Positions 43,673 to 52,260 of a DNA stretch of 64,000 nucleotides are shown piece by piece (position 1 is the stretch's first letter; each line of letters opens with the position of its first letter). The notes under the pieces were generated by a model. That model did not search any database. It was given only the letters and a program-made list of their open reading frames with translations, and had not been told where the DNA came from. The stretch is from Spirochaetales bacterium. Its GTDB lineage: Bacteria; Spirochaetota; Spirochaetia; Treponematales; Treponemataceae. The position numbers and the translations under genes are program-made. The stretch covers positions 62,001 to 126,000 of the forward strand of contig JAQXNX010000010.1 in NCBI GenBank assembly GCA_029098225.1. Reading direction: 5' to 3'.

Positions 43673-44175
43673 ATTTTTCTCAGAGTTTCCTTTTCCATCT
43701 GAATTATCTGAATCATTCTGTCAATTGCACAGATATCGATATAAGGAAGCTTTGCTGCAAGCATCTGATCCCTGTGTTCAATTGTTCCTTGTTCATACTC
43801 ATCAAGAATAGCAGCTCTCTTTTTCTTTTCAGCATCCAGTTCTTTTTTTGTAAGGACCTTCGAATACATAACCGCAAGACAAAACCAAACTGAATCAAAA
43901 TCAACCCGCTCAAAAAGTGCACAGATAGCAGCTTTCAATTCAAGTCGACCGGCTTTTGTCAGGCGATATACAGCCTTGTTTTCTGCCCTGCCTGTATCTT
44001 CAATGAAACCTTTTTGTTCCAGCCGCAGACAAGTTTCGTAAAGAGTTGTCGCCCCAATCGGATGCCAGTACTGCATGTTCATGGCATCAATCATTTTGAG
44101 CATGTCGTAAGCATTCATTTCACCCTGCAAAAGCATTCCGCAAATTACTATTGAAGTTTTAGACAACATAACCAT
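43669..44175 (-). CDS. PadR-family transcriptional regulator
   Basis: 168 residues from ATG 44175 (or 44169). Winged helix with MLKMIDAMNMQYWHPIGATT and LRLEQKGFIED, then a C-terminal dimerisation coil (KKELDAEKKKRAAILDEYEQ). The frame is open to 44211, but that part overlaps the promoter and a perfect 18-bp palindrome, so the shorter protein is right. If transcription starts near 44176, the message would be almost leaderless. It likely represses its own operon (HEAT, ATC-hydrolase-like, AraC). Confidence 0.82.
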   Translation of the reverse strand: MVMLSKTSIVICGMLLQGEMNAYDMLKMIDAMNMQYWHPIGATTLYETCLRLEQKGFIEDTGRAENKAVYRLTKAGRLELKAAICALFERVDFDSVWFCLAVMYSKVLTKKELDAEKKKRAAILDEYEQGTIEHRDQMLAAKLPYIDICAIDRMIQIIQMEKETLRKI

Positions 44176-44182
44176 TGAGACG

Positions 44183-44211
44183 AATTTACTACGTATACGT
44201 AGTATTGTCAA
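44183..44211 (-). promoter_or_regulatory. PadR operon promoter with 18-bp palindromic operator
   Basis: On the minus strand TTGACA (44211-44206) and TAAATT (44188-44183) are 17 bases apart. TACTACGTATACGTAGTA (44187-44204), a perfect palindrome, fills the spacer. PadR proteins typically bind such dyads, so this is probably the autoregulatory site. Confidence 0.8.
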
Positions 44212-44229
44212 GCGAAAAATTTATTTTCC

Positions 44230-45660
44230 TTAGAAACTGAATTTCGCATTCAAACAGATACTGCTTAAATCTTTATATGCTCCGTACTTTCCATCGCGAT
44301 CTGGTCCCGGAATAAATATGAAAGCTTTTAAACCAAGAACAATCTGATCGGAAAGACTGTATTTTACTGAAGGAGAAAGCATGCTGTCAAAATCATTAAA
44401 TCCTATGAGTCCGGAAAAACCAAGCTCAAGAGTTTCGTTTACAAGAGATTTTGAAATGCTCAAAGTAGCGCCATGCTGATAAACTTCTTTACGATCAAGT
44501 GCTTCAAGTTCTCCAAAAACTGCATCACAATAATATTGGGCAGTGATTGTCCAGCCGCTTGGCATCCAGTCTATACCTGCGAGAGCAGAAAGCTGATTTC
44601 TTTGTTCAGAAAAATTTACTTTTTCTGGTTCAATCGTTTTTCCGGAACTTATTGATTCCTTTGTCGCTTTTTGAGAAGCTTTAATTTTTTCTTCAATTAT
44701 TTTTTCAGACTTTTTTTGAAAGTATCTTTGAGGAAAAAAAGCTGATTCCAAACGAAGAACTGTTTCTCCTATCGGGAGAGCTGCATCTGCACCAACCATT
44801 GCCATCCGCTCATACTTTCCTCCAACAGTCAAACCATTTGGCATTGCAGTTGCTGGATTTCCCGGAACAAGTGGTGCTCCAAATGTAATTGAATAGTCGA
44901 GTAAAGGAGTGTCGTCCCAACCATAAAAGCCGTAAAGCGATACATCAAGTAAAGAAAAATATCCCGAAAGTTTTAGGCCATATTCGCCATTCCAAATTGC
45001 CAGCTCAGGTCTTTCAAATTGACTGATTGATACAGGGATTACAATTTTCTTATTAAGCGCTTCAATTGGAAACTCTACAGTTGCCGGAACTATGAATTTT
45101 CTTAGAGAATTACCTTCATCCAGCGGAAGAGCAGCTGGTGTAAAAAATGGAATCCAGTATGCATCTGCAGTAAACTGATTTCCGCTTAAAGAAAGTCGGA
45201 TTGCATCTACTGCAAGCTTTGAATCATCTCCTGTCATTGCGGCAAGGCTGCTCATATCCGATGGACACAAAACATTTGTAATGTCAATTCCGTCTGCCTT
45301 ACCCCAGGCTGCTTTCTGGCGGCCTATGCGGAGTCCCCAGAAGGCTTCTGTGTAATCCAGCCAGAGTTCTCCAAGGGAAAGATTAAAGCCATTTGAAAGA
45401 TTTCCGCCTGAAAAATTTACTGCATCGTAAGAAAAAGTCGCTTCGGCATATGCCGAGCTGTTTCCATAATATGCGTCAAGCTTTCCTGTAAAGTTAGTTG
45501 TGCCTAAACTGAGTTTACCTGCACTTTTGTCGCTATCTGTCCAGGGAGCACCAACTCCCCAGAGTGATTCAATATCTCCGGAAAACTCAGCTCCGCCTTC
45601 GGCTGTTAGCAGGCTGGTAGCGAGAAGACCGAGTATTGTTATTAAAATTATTTTTTTCAT
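44230..45660 (-). CDS. Outer-membrane barrel protein (DUF1302-like)
   Basis: 476 residues with a cleavable signal (MKKIILITILGLLATSLLTA) and alternating amphipathic strands ending in a terminal aromatic (SICLNAKFSF), as in outer-membrane barrels. LGELWLDYTEAFWGLRIGRQ and KAAWGKADGIDITN recall DUF1302-type porins found with RND/MMPL exporters. A charged coil near 320-350 is probably a loop. It is the third gene of the MMPL operon, its ATG overlapping the LolA-like gene by four bases. Confidence 0.75.
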   Translation of the reverse strand: MKKIILITILGLLATSLLTAEGGAEFSGDIESLWGVGAPWTDSDKSAGKLSLGTTNFTGKLDAYYGNSSAYAEATFSYDAVNFSGGNLSNGFNLSLGELWLDYTEAFWGLRIGRQKAAWGKADGIDITNVLCPSDMSSLAAMTGDDSKLAVDAIRLSLSGNQFTADAYWIPFFTPAALPLDEGNSLRKFIVPATVEFPIEALNKKIVIPVSISQFERPELAIWNGEYGLKLSGYFSLLDVSLYGFYGWDDTPLLDYSITFGAPLVPGNPATAMPNGLTVGGKYERMAMVGADAALPIGETVLRLESAFFPQRYFQKKSEKIIEEKIKASQKATKESISSGKTIEPEKVNFSEQRNQLSALAGIDWMPSGWTITAQYYCDAVFGELEALDRKEVYQHGATLSISKSLVNETLELGFSGLIGFNDFDSMLSPSVKYSLSDQIVLGLKAFIFIPGPDRDGKYGAYKDLSSICLNAKFSF

Positions 45661-46442
45661 CTTATGCGTCCCTTCTCAAGCGCTGCTACTGTGAACAAGG
45701 AATCATCAATATCTCCCTCGTCATACTGAATATTTTTGCTTTCGATGAGCGACCAGGTTCCTGACTGAACATTTTCCATCTTCATTTTCTGAGCAGTTGT
45801 AAAGCCTTTAATTGTTGTAAAGTCTGTGCAGGTAAGAACGCGGTGGAGTGTATCCTGACGATCGTAGAATTCGCACTTGCGGAGAATATAATCATCCTTG
45901 CCAATATAGCTGATGAACCGAGGATCTTTTTCTGTATGTGCTTTACTTATGCATTCAACCTTGTAACAGATAACTCCATCAACTGATTCTTCTCCAAGAA
46001 GATTATAATCGTACTTGTTGAGACTGCGGTCTCCCATATCCTGGTAGGTGAAGTCTGTTCCCATAAAGCTGCCTTCACTTTCGCTTCCGCTGCTTGCAAT
46101 ACGACGGGTCTTTTTCATTGCAGGCATATAAAGCCAGTTGTCGGAATCTTTGTCGTCTTCTTCATAATCAAAAGTAAGATATCCTGTTCCGGCAACATCC
46201 TTTGGGGTAGTAAAAACAATTACGCTTTTTTCTACATCGCCGTAATCCTTACTCTTCATAATGACTTCACGGATTCGGTCCGAACCTTTCTTTGAATGAA
46301 TTGTGAGAGTTGCAGTTGAAGAGGAAGTTTTAGGTTCAGCAACTTCATCTGCTTTTTTCATGATGTCATAACCTGTGAGACTCTGAGCGAAAAGAGCTCC
46401 GGCAATTAAAAGTGTCGAAAATGTAGTAATAAGTTTTTTCAT
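45657..46442 (-). CDS. LolA-like periplasmic lipoprotein-sorting protein
   Basis: 261 residues with signal MKKLITTFSTLLIAGALFAQ and then LTGYDIMKKADEVAEPK. The core matches the outer-membrane lipoprotein-sorting family (DUF4292/LolA-like): IVFTTPKDVAGTGYLTFDY, WLYMPAMKKTRRIASS, SFMGTDFTYQDMG, CYKVECISK. In such operons it is thought to carry lipid or lipoprotein from the RND pump across the periplasm. It lies 12 bases after the MMPL gene and overlaps the barrel gene. Confidence 0.85.
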   Translation of the reverse strand: MKKLITTFSTLLIAGALFAQSLTGYDIMKKADEVAEPKTSSSTATLTIHSKKGSDRIREVIMKSKDYGDVEKSVIVFTTPKDVAGTGYLTFDYEEDDKDSDNWLYMPAMKKTRRIASSGSESEGSFMGTDFTYQDMGDRSLNKYDYNLLGEESVDGVICYKVECISKAHTEKDPRFISYIGKDDYILRKCEFYDRQDTLHRVLTCTDFTTIKGFTTAQKMKMENVQSGTWSLIESKNIQYDEGDIDDSLFTVAALEKGRIR

Positions 46443-46454
46443 AATGTATCTCCT

Positions 46455-48809
46455 TTATTTTTTTTCACGGCCAAAAGGCTTAGTTATAAACAACAGTACC
46501 GGTGTCAATGTGTAGTCGGCAATCAAAGCGCTGCCGAGGCCCACGATTGAAAGCCAGCCGATATTTACGAGAACTGTCATTGTACTTGTAAGGAAGATTC
46601 CGAACATTGCGCAGAGGATGACTGTTGTCATAATCATTGTTTTTCCGATTTCACGGTATGAATTCAAAACTGCCGAACGGTAGTTTCCTGTAAGCTCGTA
46701 ATGATATTTGATATGATTTGTAAAGTGAATTGTATCATCAACCGCAATACCAAGAATCATAGGCATAATCATTGCTGTTATCATATCCAGGTTTACAGCT
46801 GCATATCCCATAATTCCACCGATAATAACAATTGGCGCAACGTTTGGAATCATTGCTATAAAGCCTGTACGGAAAGAGGTAAAGGCAAGAATTAAGAGGA
46901 TCAGAATTACCAGCAGCGAAGTTCCAATCGAGCGGATTGAACCTCGAACCAGCTTACCATTCATCTGTGCATACTGAACAACCTCACCTACTACACCGGC
47001 ATTCGATGCATCAGGGAAAAGCTCTGCACACCATTTTTTTACATCTTCAAGATTACGTACAATTTCCTCTCCATCATAACCGGAAAGTTCAATATGAAGG
47101 TAGCCGGCCTTAAAATCTTCACTGACATAATCGTAAAGGTCGCTTCCACCAGAAATCTCGTAAAGGAACATTTCCTGACTTACAAGATCCTGATCATCAG
47201 GAATAACATAAGCTGCCGGATCGTCACCATTCAATGTGCGGTTCATCTCCTTAACAACTTTAGTTACAGAAGAAACTCGTGGCTTACCATTAGAAACCTT
47301 TGTAGAACTCAGAGTACCAATTCGGGCTGCCATTTCATCCATATTCTTAAGAACCTGAGGATTTTTAAGGGCATCTTCTTCCTGATACTCAACAAGAACT
47401 TCATAGCTGTACTGGCTTCCAAGCTGACTGCGGGTAATTTCCATGAGGCGGTGAATGTAAGGTGTTCGCTCACCCATCATGTCGGCATAATTCATATTTA
47501 CCTTGATTTTGAACATGCCGGGAATTACTGCAACCATAACTGCGGCACCAACTACAACTGTAATCCACTTTTTATTGAGAATTGATTTTCCCATTGCCTC
47601 TACACGGAGATCAGAGCTTGTTGAACCCTCATTTTTTACAAAGTCCGGGTCAGGCTCCTGATCTTTTCCAAAGCTGTAAAGACAAGGAAGCAGGATGATT
47701 TCAAAAACGAAAACTGCAAAAACGGCAGCAGCGGTAATTCCTCCAACCCAGCGCATTGGTCTGATGTTTGCAGAAAGGAAGGAAAGCATACCTGCCATTG
47801 TTGTGACTACCGTAAAAAACAAAGCCCAGCCGGAATCACGGATTCCCATAACAATTGATTCTTTGCGCTGGCCTGTCTTTCTAAAATACATCTTAAAGCT
47901 GTTGATGTAGTGAACTGCATAACCTACGGCAAGTGCCATAGAAAGCAAAACAGTTACAAGAATCATTGTGTTATTACCTTTGATATTCATCCAGGCTGAA
48001 GCACCAAGCGTTGTACAAAGGGCTCCGAGAGTTGCAATTGAAGGAACTACAACACCACGCAAAGAGCGAATAAATACAATCAGGAAGATAAGCATTACGA
48101 TAAAGCCTAAAGCGATTCGGCTTACACACTGCCATACAATTGCCTTTTCCTCTTCATATTCTGTGTAAGAAAGTCCTGCCGGGCGGATTTCCCATTTGTC
48201 TGATTTATATTTAGGGTCATTAAAGATTGCCATTGCCGGTGGAGCAATTTTGTTCATTGCCTGATCAAGGTTTTCTGAGTACTGCTCAAGATTTACGATA
48301 AGCCAGGTTTCTGTACAGTCATCATTAACAAGATTGTTTACAATGGACTCGCGGCTCATAATAAAAGCCTTTTTTTCTGCCAGCTCTGCCGGGTCAGAAG
48401 GAACACCATCCTCAAAAGGGCTTGTTACTTCAAAGCCGTCTTCTGTACCAATAGGAAGCGAAAGCTCCATTAAAGAGGTTATGCTTCCTGCATAAGGAAC
48501 ATTATTCAAAAGGTCATCCCCAAGCTCGTCTATCATCTGCAAAACTTCAGGATCAAAAACGTCTTTTGCCTTGATGTGAGCCAGAAGACTGTCTGTTGAA
48601 CCAAAAATACTTTCAAAGTGATCCTGGTTTACTTTAGTTGTTTCCCAGTCATCAAACCAGTCTTCTTCGCCATTATCGAGCTTAAGACGTGGAAGACCGA
48701 GGCTGCAAACTACTGTTAGAATTAATAAACCGATAAGGAAGCCCCATCGATGCTTTACTTCAAAACGGCCGAATTTCTCAAACCAGTCGTTAATCTTTGT
48801 TACTTTCAC
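46455..48809 (-). CDS. MMPL/RND-superfamily exporter (second)
   Basis: 784 residues. RND plan as in the 29834 paralogue, with VLLSMALAVGYAVHYINSFK and IMPMILGIAVDDTIHFTNH. The start is GTG at 48809: AAGGAG lies seven bases before it and the resulting N-terminus MKVTKINDWFEKFG aligns with the paralogue's MKVSKINKFFRRIG. The ATG at 48839 has no ribosome binding site and lies in a repeat. With the LolA-like and barrel proteins it would form a lipid or glycolipid export route. It is controlled by the TetR protein encoded divergently. Confidence 0.9.
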   Translation of the reverse strand: MKVTKINDWFEKFGRFEVKHRWGFLIGLLILTVVCSLGLPRLKLDNGEEDWFDDWETTKVNQDHFESIFGSTDSLLAHIKAKDVFDPEVLQMIDELGDDLLNNVPYAGSITSLMELSLPIGTEDGFEVTSPFEDGVPSDPAELAEKKAFIMSRESIVNNLVNDDCTETWLIVNLEQYSENLDQAMNKIAPPAMAIFNDPKYKSDKWEIRPAGLSYTEYEEEKAIVWQCVSRIALGFIVMLIFLIVFIRSLRGVVVPSIATLGALCTTLGASAWMNIKGNNTMILVTVLLSMALAVGYAVHYINSFKMYFRKTGQRKESIVMGIRDSGWALFFTVVTTMAGMLSFLSANIRPMRWVGGITAAAVFAVFVFEIILLPCLYSFGKDQEPDPDFVKNEGSTSSDLRVEAMGKSILNKKWITVVVGAAVMVAVIPGMFKIKVNMNYADMMGERTPYIHRLMEITRSQLGSQYSYEVLVEYQEEDALKNPQVLKNMDEMAARIGTLSSTKVSNGKPRVSSVTKVVKEMNRTLNGDDPAAYVIPDDQDLVSQEMFLYEISGGSDLYDYVSEDFKAGYLHIELSGYDGEEIVRNLEDVKKWCAELFPDASNAGVVGEVVQYAQMNGKLVRGSIRSIGTSLLVILILLILAFTSFRTGFIAMIPNVAPIVIIGGIMGYAAVNLDMITAMIMPMILGIAVDDTIHFTNHIKYHYELTGNYRSAVLNSYREIGKTMIMTTVILCAMFGIFLTSTMTVLVNIGWLSIVGLGSALIADYTLTPVLLFITKPFGREKK

Positions 48810-48831
48810 AATATTCTCCTTAAAATACACC

Positions 48832-48874
48832 GTCATCACGAGAGCCGGCGAATCATTCCATTTCTCGCAATAAC
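48832..48874. repeat. Degenerate palindromic repeat
   Basis: GTCATCACGAGAGCC, then CGAATCATTCC, then TTTCTCGCAATAAC resembles the widespread GTCATTGCGAG...CGAAGCAATCC intergenic repeat with its inverted end. Arms CGAGA/TCTCG can pair. The copy is decayed. Confidence 0.45.
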
Positions 48875-48883
48875 ATTGTTTTA

Positions 48884-48973
48884 GATAACACTGTTATCTG
48901 ATAACACCGTTATCTTATGATAACAGTGTTATCTTGTCAATAGAATTTGGTGAATTTTGATAACATTGTTATC
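48884..48973. promoter_or_regulatory. Four GATAACANTGTTATC operators between divergent genes
   Basis: 15-bp palindromes lie at 48884-48898, 48900-48914, 48919-48933 and 48959-48973. A degenerate fifth (AATAACATTGTTTTA) is at 48869-48883. The minus-strand promoter for the MMPL operon has TTGACA (48940-48935) and TAAGAT (48917-48912) with one operator in the spacer and one over the -10. The plus-strand promoter for the TetR gene has TTGACA (48981-48986) and TAAAAT (49005-49010). Autoregulated TetR repression is the natural reading. Confidence 0.88.
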
Positions 48974-49051
48974 TTTTTTATTGACAAGAATCCATTTTTA
49001 AGCCTAAAATGCAAGTATCATCCCGAATTTTGTTCGAGGAAATGGAAAAAT

Positions 49052-49687
49052 ATGAGCGATGCATCCGCAGAAACAAAAAAGAAAATTCTCGATAGTGCTA
49101 TGGCTGAATTCCTTGAAAAAGGGTTTATGAATGCCTCTTTACGTACAATTGCCGCAAACGCAGGCCTTACAACCGGCGCAATGTATCGTCATTTTAAAGA
49201 CAAGGATGCTCTTTTCTGCGCTCTTGTAGACGAGGCAATAGAAGTAACGACAAAAACTGTTATGATGGCAGATTCTTCTCATCATCTTGATTTAGAAAAT
49301 ATTGTTTCAGAAGAGCATTTTGAAAAAGAAGCAGAACAGACAAATGGTCTTTTGAATTATATTTTTGATAATTTTGATGCTTTTACCTTACTGCTTACAA
49401 AAGCAGCAGGAAGCACACATGAACATTTTCAGGAAGAAATCTGCGAACTATATACAAAAAACTGCGAACAAACCTTCAACTGGATGTACAAAAATCAGAT
49501 TTCCACAAAAAAAATCGATAAGATGACAGTACACTTTATTGCATCAACTGTTATAAATGCCTTTGTAGAAATAATCACCCACAAAATGACAAAGAAGGCT
49601 GCATTCCAATATATTGAAAATATCGAAGAATTTACACGCTATGGTATGATGCACATGATGGGAATTCCGTGCGAGCATGGTGAATAA
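49052..49687 (+). CDS. TetR-family repressor of the MMPL operon
   Basis: 211 residues. DNA-binding domain: ILDSAMAEFLEKGFMNASLR then TIAANAGLTTGAMYRHFKDK, an exact TetR pattern. The C-terminal ligand domain is unassigned. The start at 49052 (MSDASAETKKK) follows GAGGAAA; the frame open from 48947 crosses the promoter and an operator. It faces the MMPL-LolA-barrel operon across four palindromes and is their probable ligand. Confidence 0.9.
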   Translation: MSDASAETKKKILDSAMAEFLEKGFMNASLRTIAANAGLTTGAMYRHFKDKDALFCALVDEAIEVTTKTVMMADSSHHLDLENIVSEEHFEKEAEQTNGLLNYIFDNFDAFTLLLTKAAGSTHEHFQEEICELYTKNCEQTFNWMYKNQISTKKIDKMTVHFIASTVINAFVEIITHKMTKKAAFQYIENIEEFTRYGMMHMMGIPCEHGE

Positions 49688-49714
49688 AGCAGTCATCCGT
49701 AACGCCTGATTATT

Positions 49715-50494
49715 TTACCCCAGCGCAACATCCAGAATCATCATCAAAGCAAAGCCCAGCATAAAGGCAATTGTTCCCCAGTCAGAATGTTCTCCCTCTG
49801 ACATTTCCGGAACAAGCTCTTCTACCACAACATAAATCATGGCACCGGCCGCAAAGCTTAAGAAATATGGAAGAACCGGCATAACAAGGCTCGCAAGAAG
49901 AATTGTCAAAAATCCGGCTACAGGCTCAACAACCCCGGAAAGAACTCCATACCAGCAGGCCTTCCCTTTTGACAAGCCTCTCGAATGAAGCGGCATGGAA
50001 ATAATCGCCCCCTCAGGAAAATTCTGAATCGCAATTCCAAGGGCAAGACTGAGAGCACCTGCCTCAGTAATCTGTGCAGAACCAGAAGCCCAGCCAGCAT
50101 ACAAAATACCTACAGCCATGCCCTCAGGAATATTATGAAGGGTGACAGCGAGCACCATCATTGTAGTTTTCTGTAATTTTGATTTCACGCCTTCCTGAGT
50201 TTCATCAAGGTGCATGTGAGGAACAGTCTTATCCAGAATCAAAAGAAATATCATTCCAAGGCAAAAGCCTACGGCCGCCGGAATAAAGGCAAGCCGGCCA
50301 CGATCGCTGGACATCTCCATAGAAGGAATGAGAAGGCTCCAGACAGAAGCGGCAACCATAACGCCAGCTGCAAAACCCGAAAGGATTTTTTGAATACGGG
50401 TATTCAGTTCTTTTTTCATAAAGAAAACAAGAGCTGAACCAAGTGCTGTTCCTAAAAAAGGAATTAAAAGGCCTTTAGCTATTATGTAAGTCAT
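49715..50494 (-). CDS. ZIP-family metal transporter
   Basis: 259 residues and about eight helices. The two metal-site helices are present: LHNIPEGMAVGI and IQNFPEGAIISM, with a short His-containing loop (VPHMHLDE) between helices 3 and 4. ZIP proteins bring zinc, iron or manganese into the cytosol; the ZupT-like subgroup is broad. No metal-responsive operator of the GTTAGT type is seen upstream. It is convergent with the TetR gene. Confidence 0.9.
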   Translation of the reverse strand: MTYIIAKGLLIPFLGTALGSALVFFMKKELNTRIQKILSGFAAGVMVAASVWSLLIPSMEMSSDRGRLAFIPAAVGFCLGMIFLLILDKTVPHMHLDETQEGVKSKLQKTTMMVLAVTLHNIPEGMAVGILYAGWASGSAQITEAGALSLALGIAIQNFPEGAIISMPLHSRGLSKGKACWYGVLSGVVEPVAGFLTILLASLVMPVLPYFLSFAAGAMIYVVVEELVPEMSEGEHSDWGTIAFMLGFALMMILDVALG

Positions 50495-50573
50495 AACTAA
50501 TATTATAACACCTTATAGTTTTTTATGCATCCATACAGAATCATACCAGCGCTTTATTTTTTTTCTGCTTTCT

Positions 50574-52148
50574 TTATCCAAAAATTTCTGTTGTTTTAAG
50601 CCATTCTGCAACAGCAGTTGCTTCCTTATCAAGCTCGCGATCGTCTTCTACAAAAGCGCTCATCTTACGAACTTCGTCGTGAACCTTTTTTGTGAATGGA
50701 GCAAAATCATCCTTTCCTGCAAGATCAACTGCCTGCATTGCAGCAAGAAGATGTGTTGCAAACTGAAGGAATACAAGCTCAATCTGCTCTGCCCATTTGC
50801 GTGCAGAAATTGTACCCATAGAAACCTTATCCTGATTGAGTGCTTCTGTTGGAGCACTTGTAAGTGAAACCGGGAAGCAGTAAGTTGCAACTTCACCACG
50901 GATAGCAGAGATTGTAATCTGGGCTGCCTTAAAGCCAAGACGCAAACCTGCACGCGGATGATCAGCTGGAGTAAATGGAATAAGGTTTTCTGTAAGTCCG
51001 TTGAACTTTCCGTCGATGATAACTTCTGCCTGTTTGTCGCTGAGGTCAGCAATATTTGCAAGAGCAGTTCTCATGTAGTCGCAGGCTGCACAGATGTGTC
51101 CGCCGTAGAAGTTACCTGTATTGTAAAGACGTCCTGCTTCAATATCTACAAGAGGATTGTCGTTAGCTGAGTTTAACTCTTCTGTAATCAGGTCACGGGC
51201 AAAGCGGAGTGTATCGCGGTAAACGCCGGTAATCTGAGGAGCACAGCGGATTGAATAACGATCCTGAATTTTATTTGTCTGAGCAACAAAACCTTTTCCG
51301 TTAAGCTTTTCAATCTGATTATTCAGGAAGTCTTCGTAACGCCAAACACGCTTTGAATCCTTTATGATGTTATAAACGTAAGCAGCAGATTCGCACTGTC
51401 CCTTATGATTTTTTATTTCACTTACTTTTGCAACAAAAGGAGTGTCTTTTCCACGGGTAATTTCTGAAGTTACTGCTGTAAGGAAGTCTGAAATTTTTGC
51501 AAGGCGTTCTGCCTTTTTCCATGCAAGAGAAGCAACGGCAGTCATAACTGATGTACCGTTCATAATTGCAAGACCTTCCTTTGCTTCAATTGGAAGAGGC
51601 TCAATTCCTTCTGCCTTGAAAGCTTCCATTGTAGGAACAATCTTTCCCTTATAGTAAACCTCGCGCTGTCCCATAATAACCGCGCCAAGATAAGAAAGCG
51701 GTGTAAGATCGCCGGAAGCTCCAACTGAACCAAGCTGTGGAATTACAGGAATAATGTCTTTATTAAGAAGAGTTACCATCATGCGGGCAAGCTCTGGACG
51801 GATTGCCGAATGACCGCCCTTTACGTTTCCGTTCAAGCGGGCAAGAACAACAGCACGCGCAGTTTCGTGATCAAACTTTGGGCCAAGTCCAATTCCGTGA
51901 TATGTACAGATAACACGCTGAAGCTCACCGGCTTTTTCTACACTAATCTGATTATGACAACTATCTCCAAAATCTGTTGTTACACCATAAGTTGGAACAC
52001 CGGTTGCAATGTAGTCTTCAAGAAATTTGCGGCTTTTTTCCAGAGTCTCCCAAAAAGCTTTGTCTTCCGGAAGCTTTACTTCTTCTCCCTTCAAGGCAAC
52101 ATCACAAACATCTTCAATAGTTAAATCATTTCCACAAATTGTTTTCAT
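50574..52148 (-). CDS. hutH: Aromatic amino acid lyase, probable histidine ammonia-lyase
   Basis: 524 residues from ATG 52148, chosen for GGAAGG five bases upstream. The MIO cofactor tripeptide Ala-Ser-Gly is in GSVGASGDLTPLSYLG, with YGVTTDFGD and NDNPLVD as further family landmarks. The enzyme removes ammonia from histidine to give urocanate. The selectivity pair aligned to Ser-His of HutH reads Tyr-His here (CTYHGIGLG). The His favours histidine as substrate, but the Tyr leaves room for another aromatic amino acid. No hutU, hutI or other hut gene is adjacent. Confidence 0.85.
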   Translation of the reverse strand: MKTICGNDLTIEDVCDVALKGEEVKLPEDKAFWETLEKSRKFLEDYIATGVPTYGVTTDFGDSCHNQISVEKAGELQRVICTYHGIGLGPKFDHETARAVVLARLNGNVKGGHSAIRPELARMMVTLLNKDIIPVIPQLGSVGASGDLTPLSYLGAVIMGQREVYYKGKIVPTMEAFKAEGIEPLPIEAKEGLAIMNGTSVMTAVASLAWKKAERLAKISDFLTAVTSEITRGKDTPFVAKVSEIKNHKGQCESAAYVYNIIKDSKRVWRYEDFLNNQIEKLNGKGFVAQTNKIQDRYSIRCAPQITGVYRDTLRFARDLITEELNSANDNPLVDIEAGRLYNTGNFYGGHICAACDYMRTALANIADLSDKQAEVIIDGKFNGLTENLIPFTPADHPRAGLRLGFKAAQITISAIRGEVATYCFPVSLTSAPTEALNQDKVSMGTISARKWAEQIELVFLQFATHLLAAMQAVDLAGKDDFAPFTKKVHDEVRKMSAFVEDDRELDKEATAVAEWLKTTEIFG

Positions 52149-52260
52149 ATTTTCCTTCCAATTCTTGTACACTAATATACAAAAAAATGCTTTATTATTC
52201 CATTAATGCTAAAAATTTTTTACGGAAATCTGGCTGGCAAAATAAATAAATGGCTGATAA

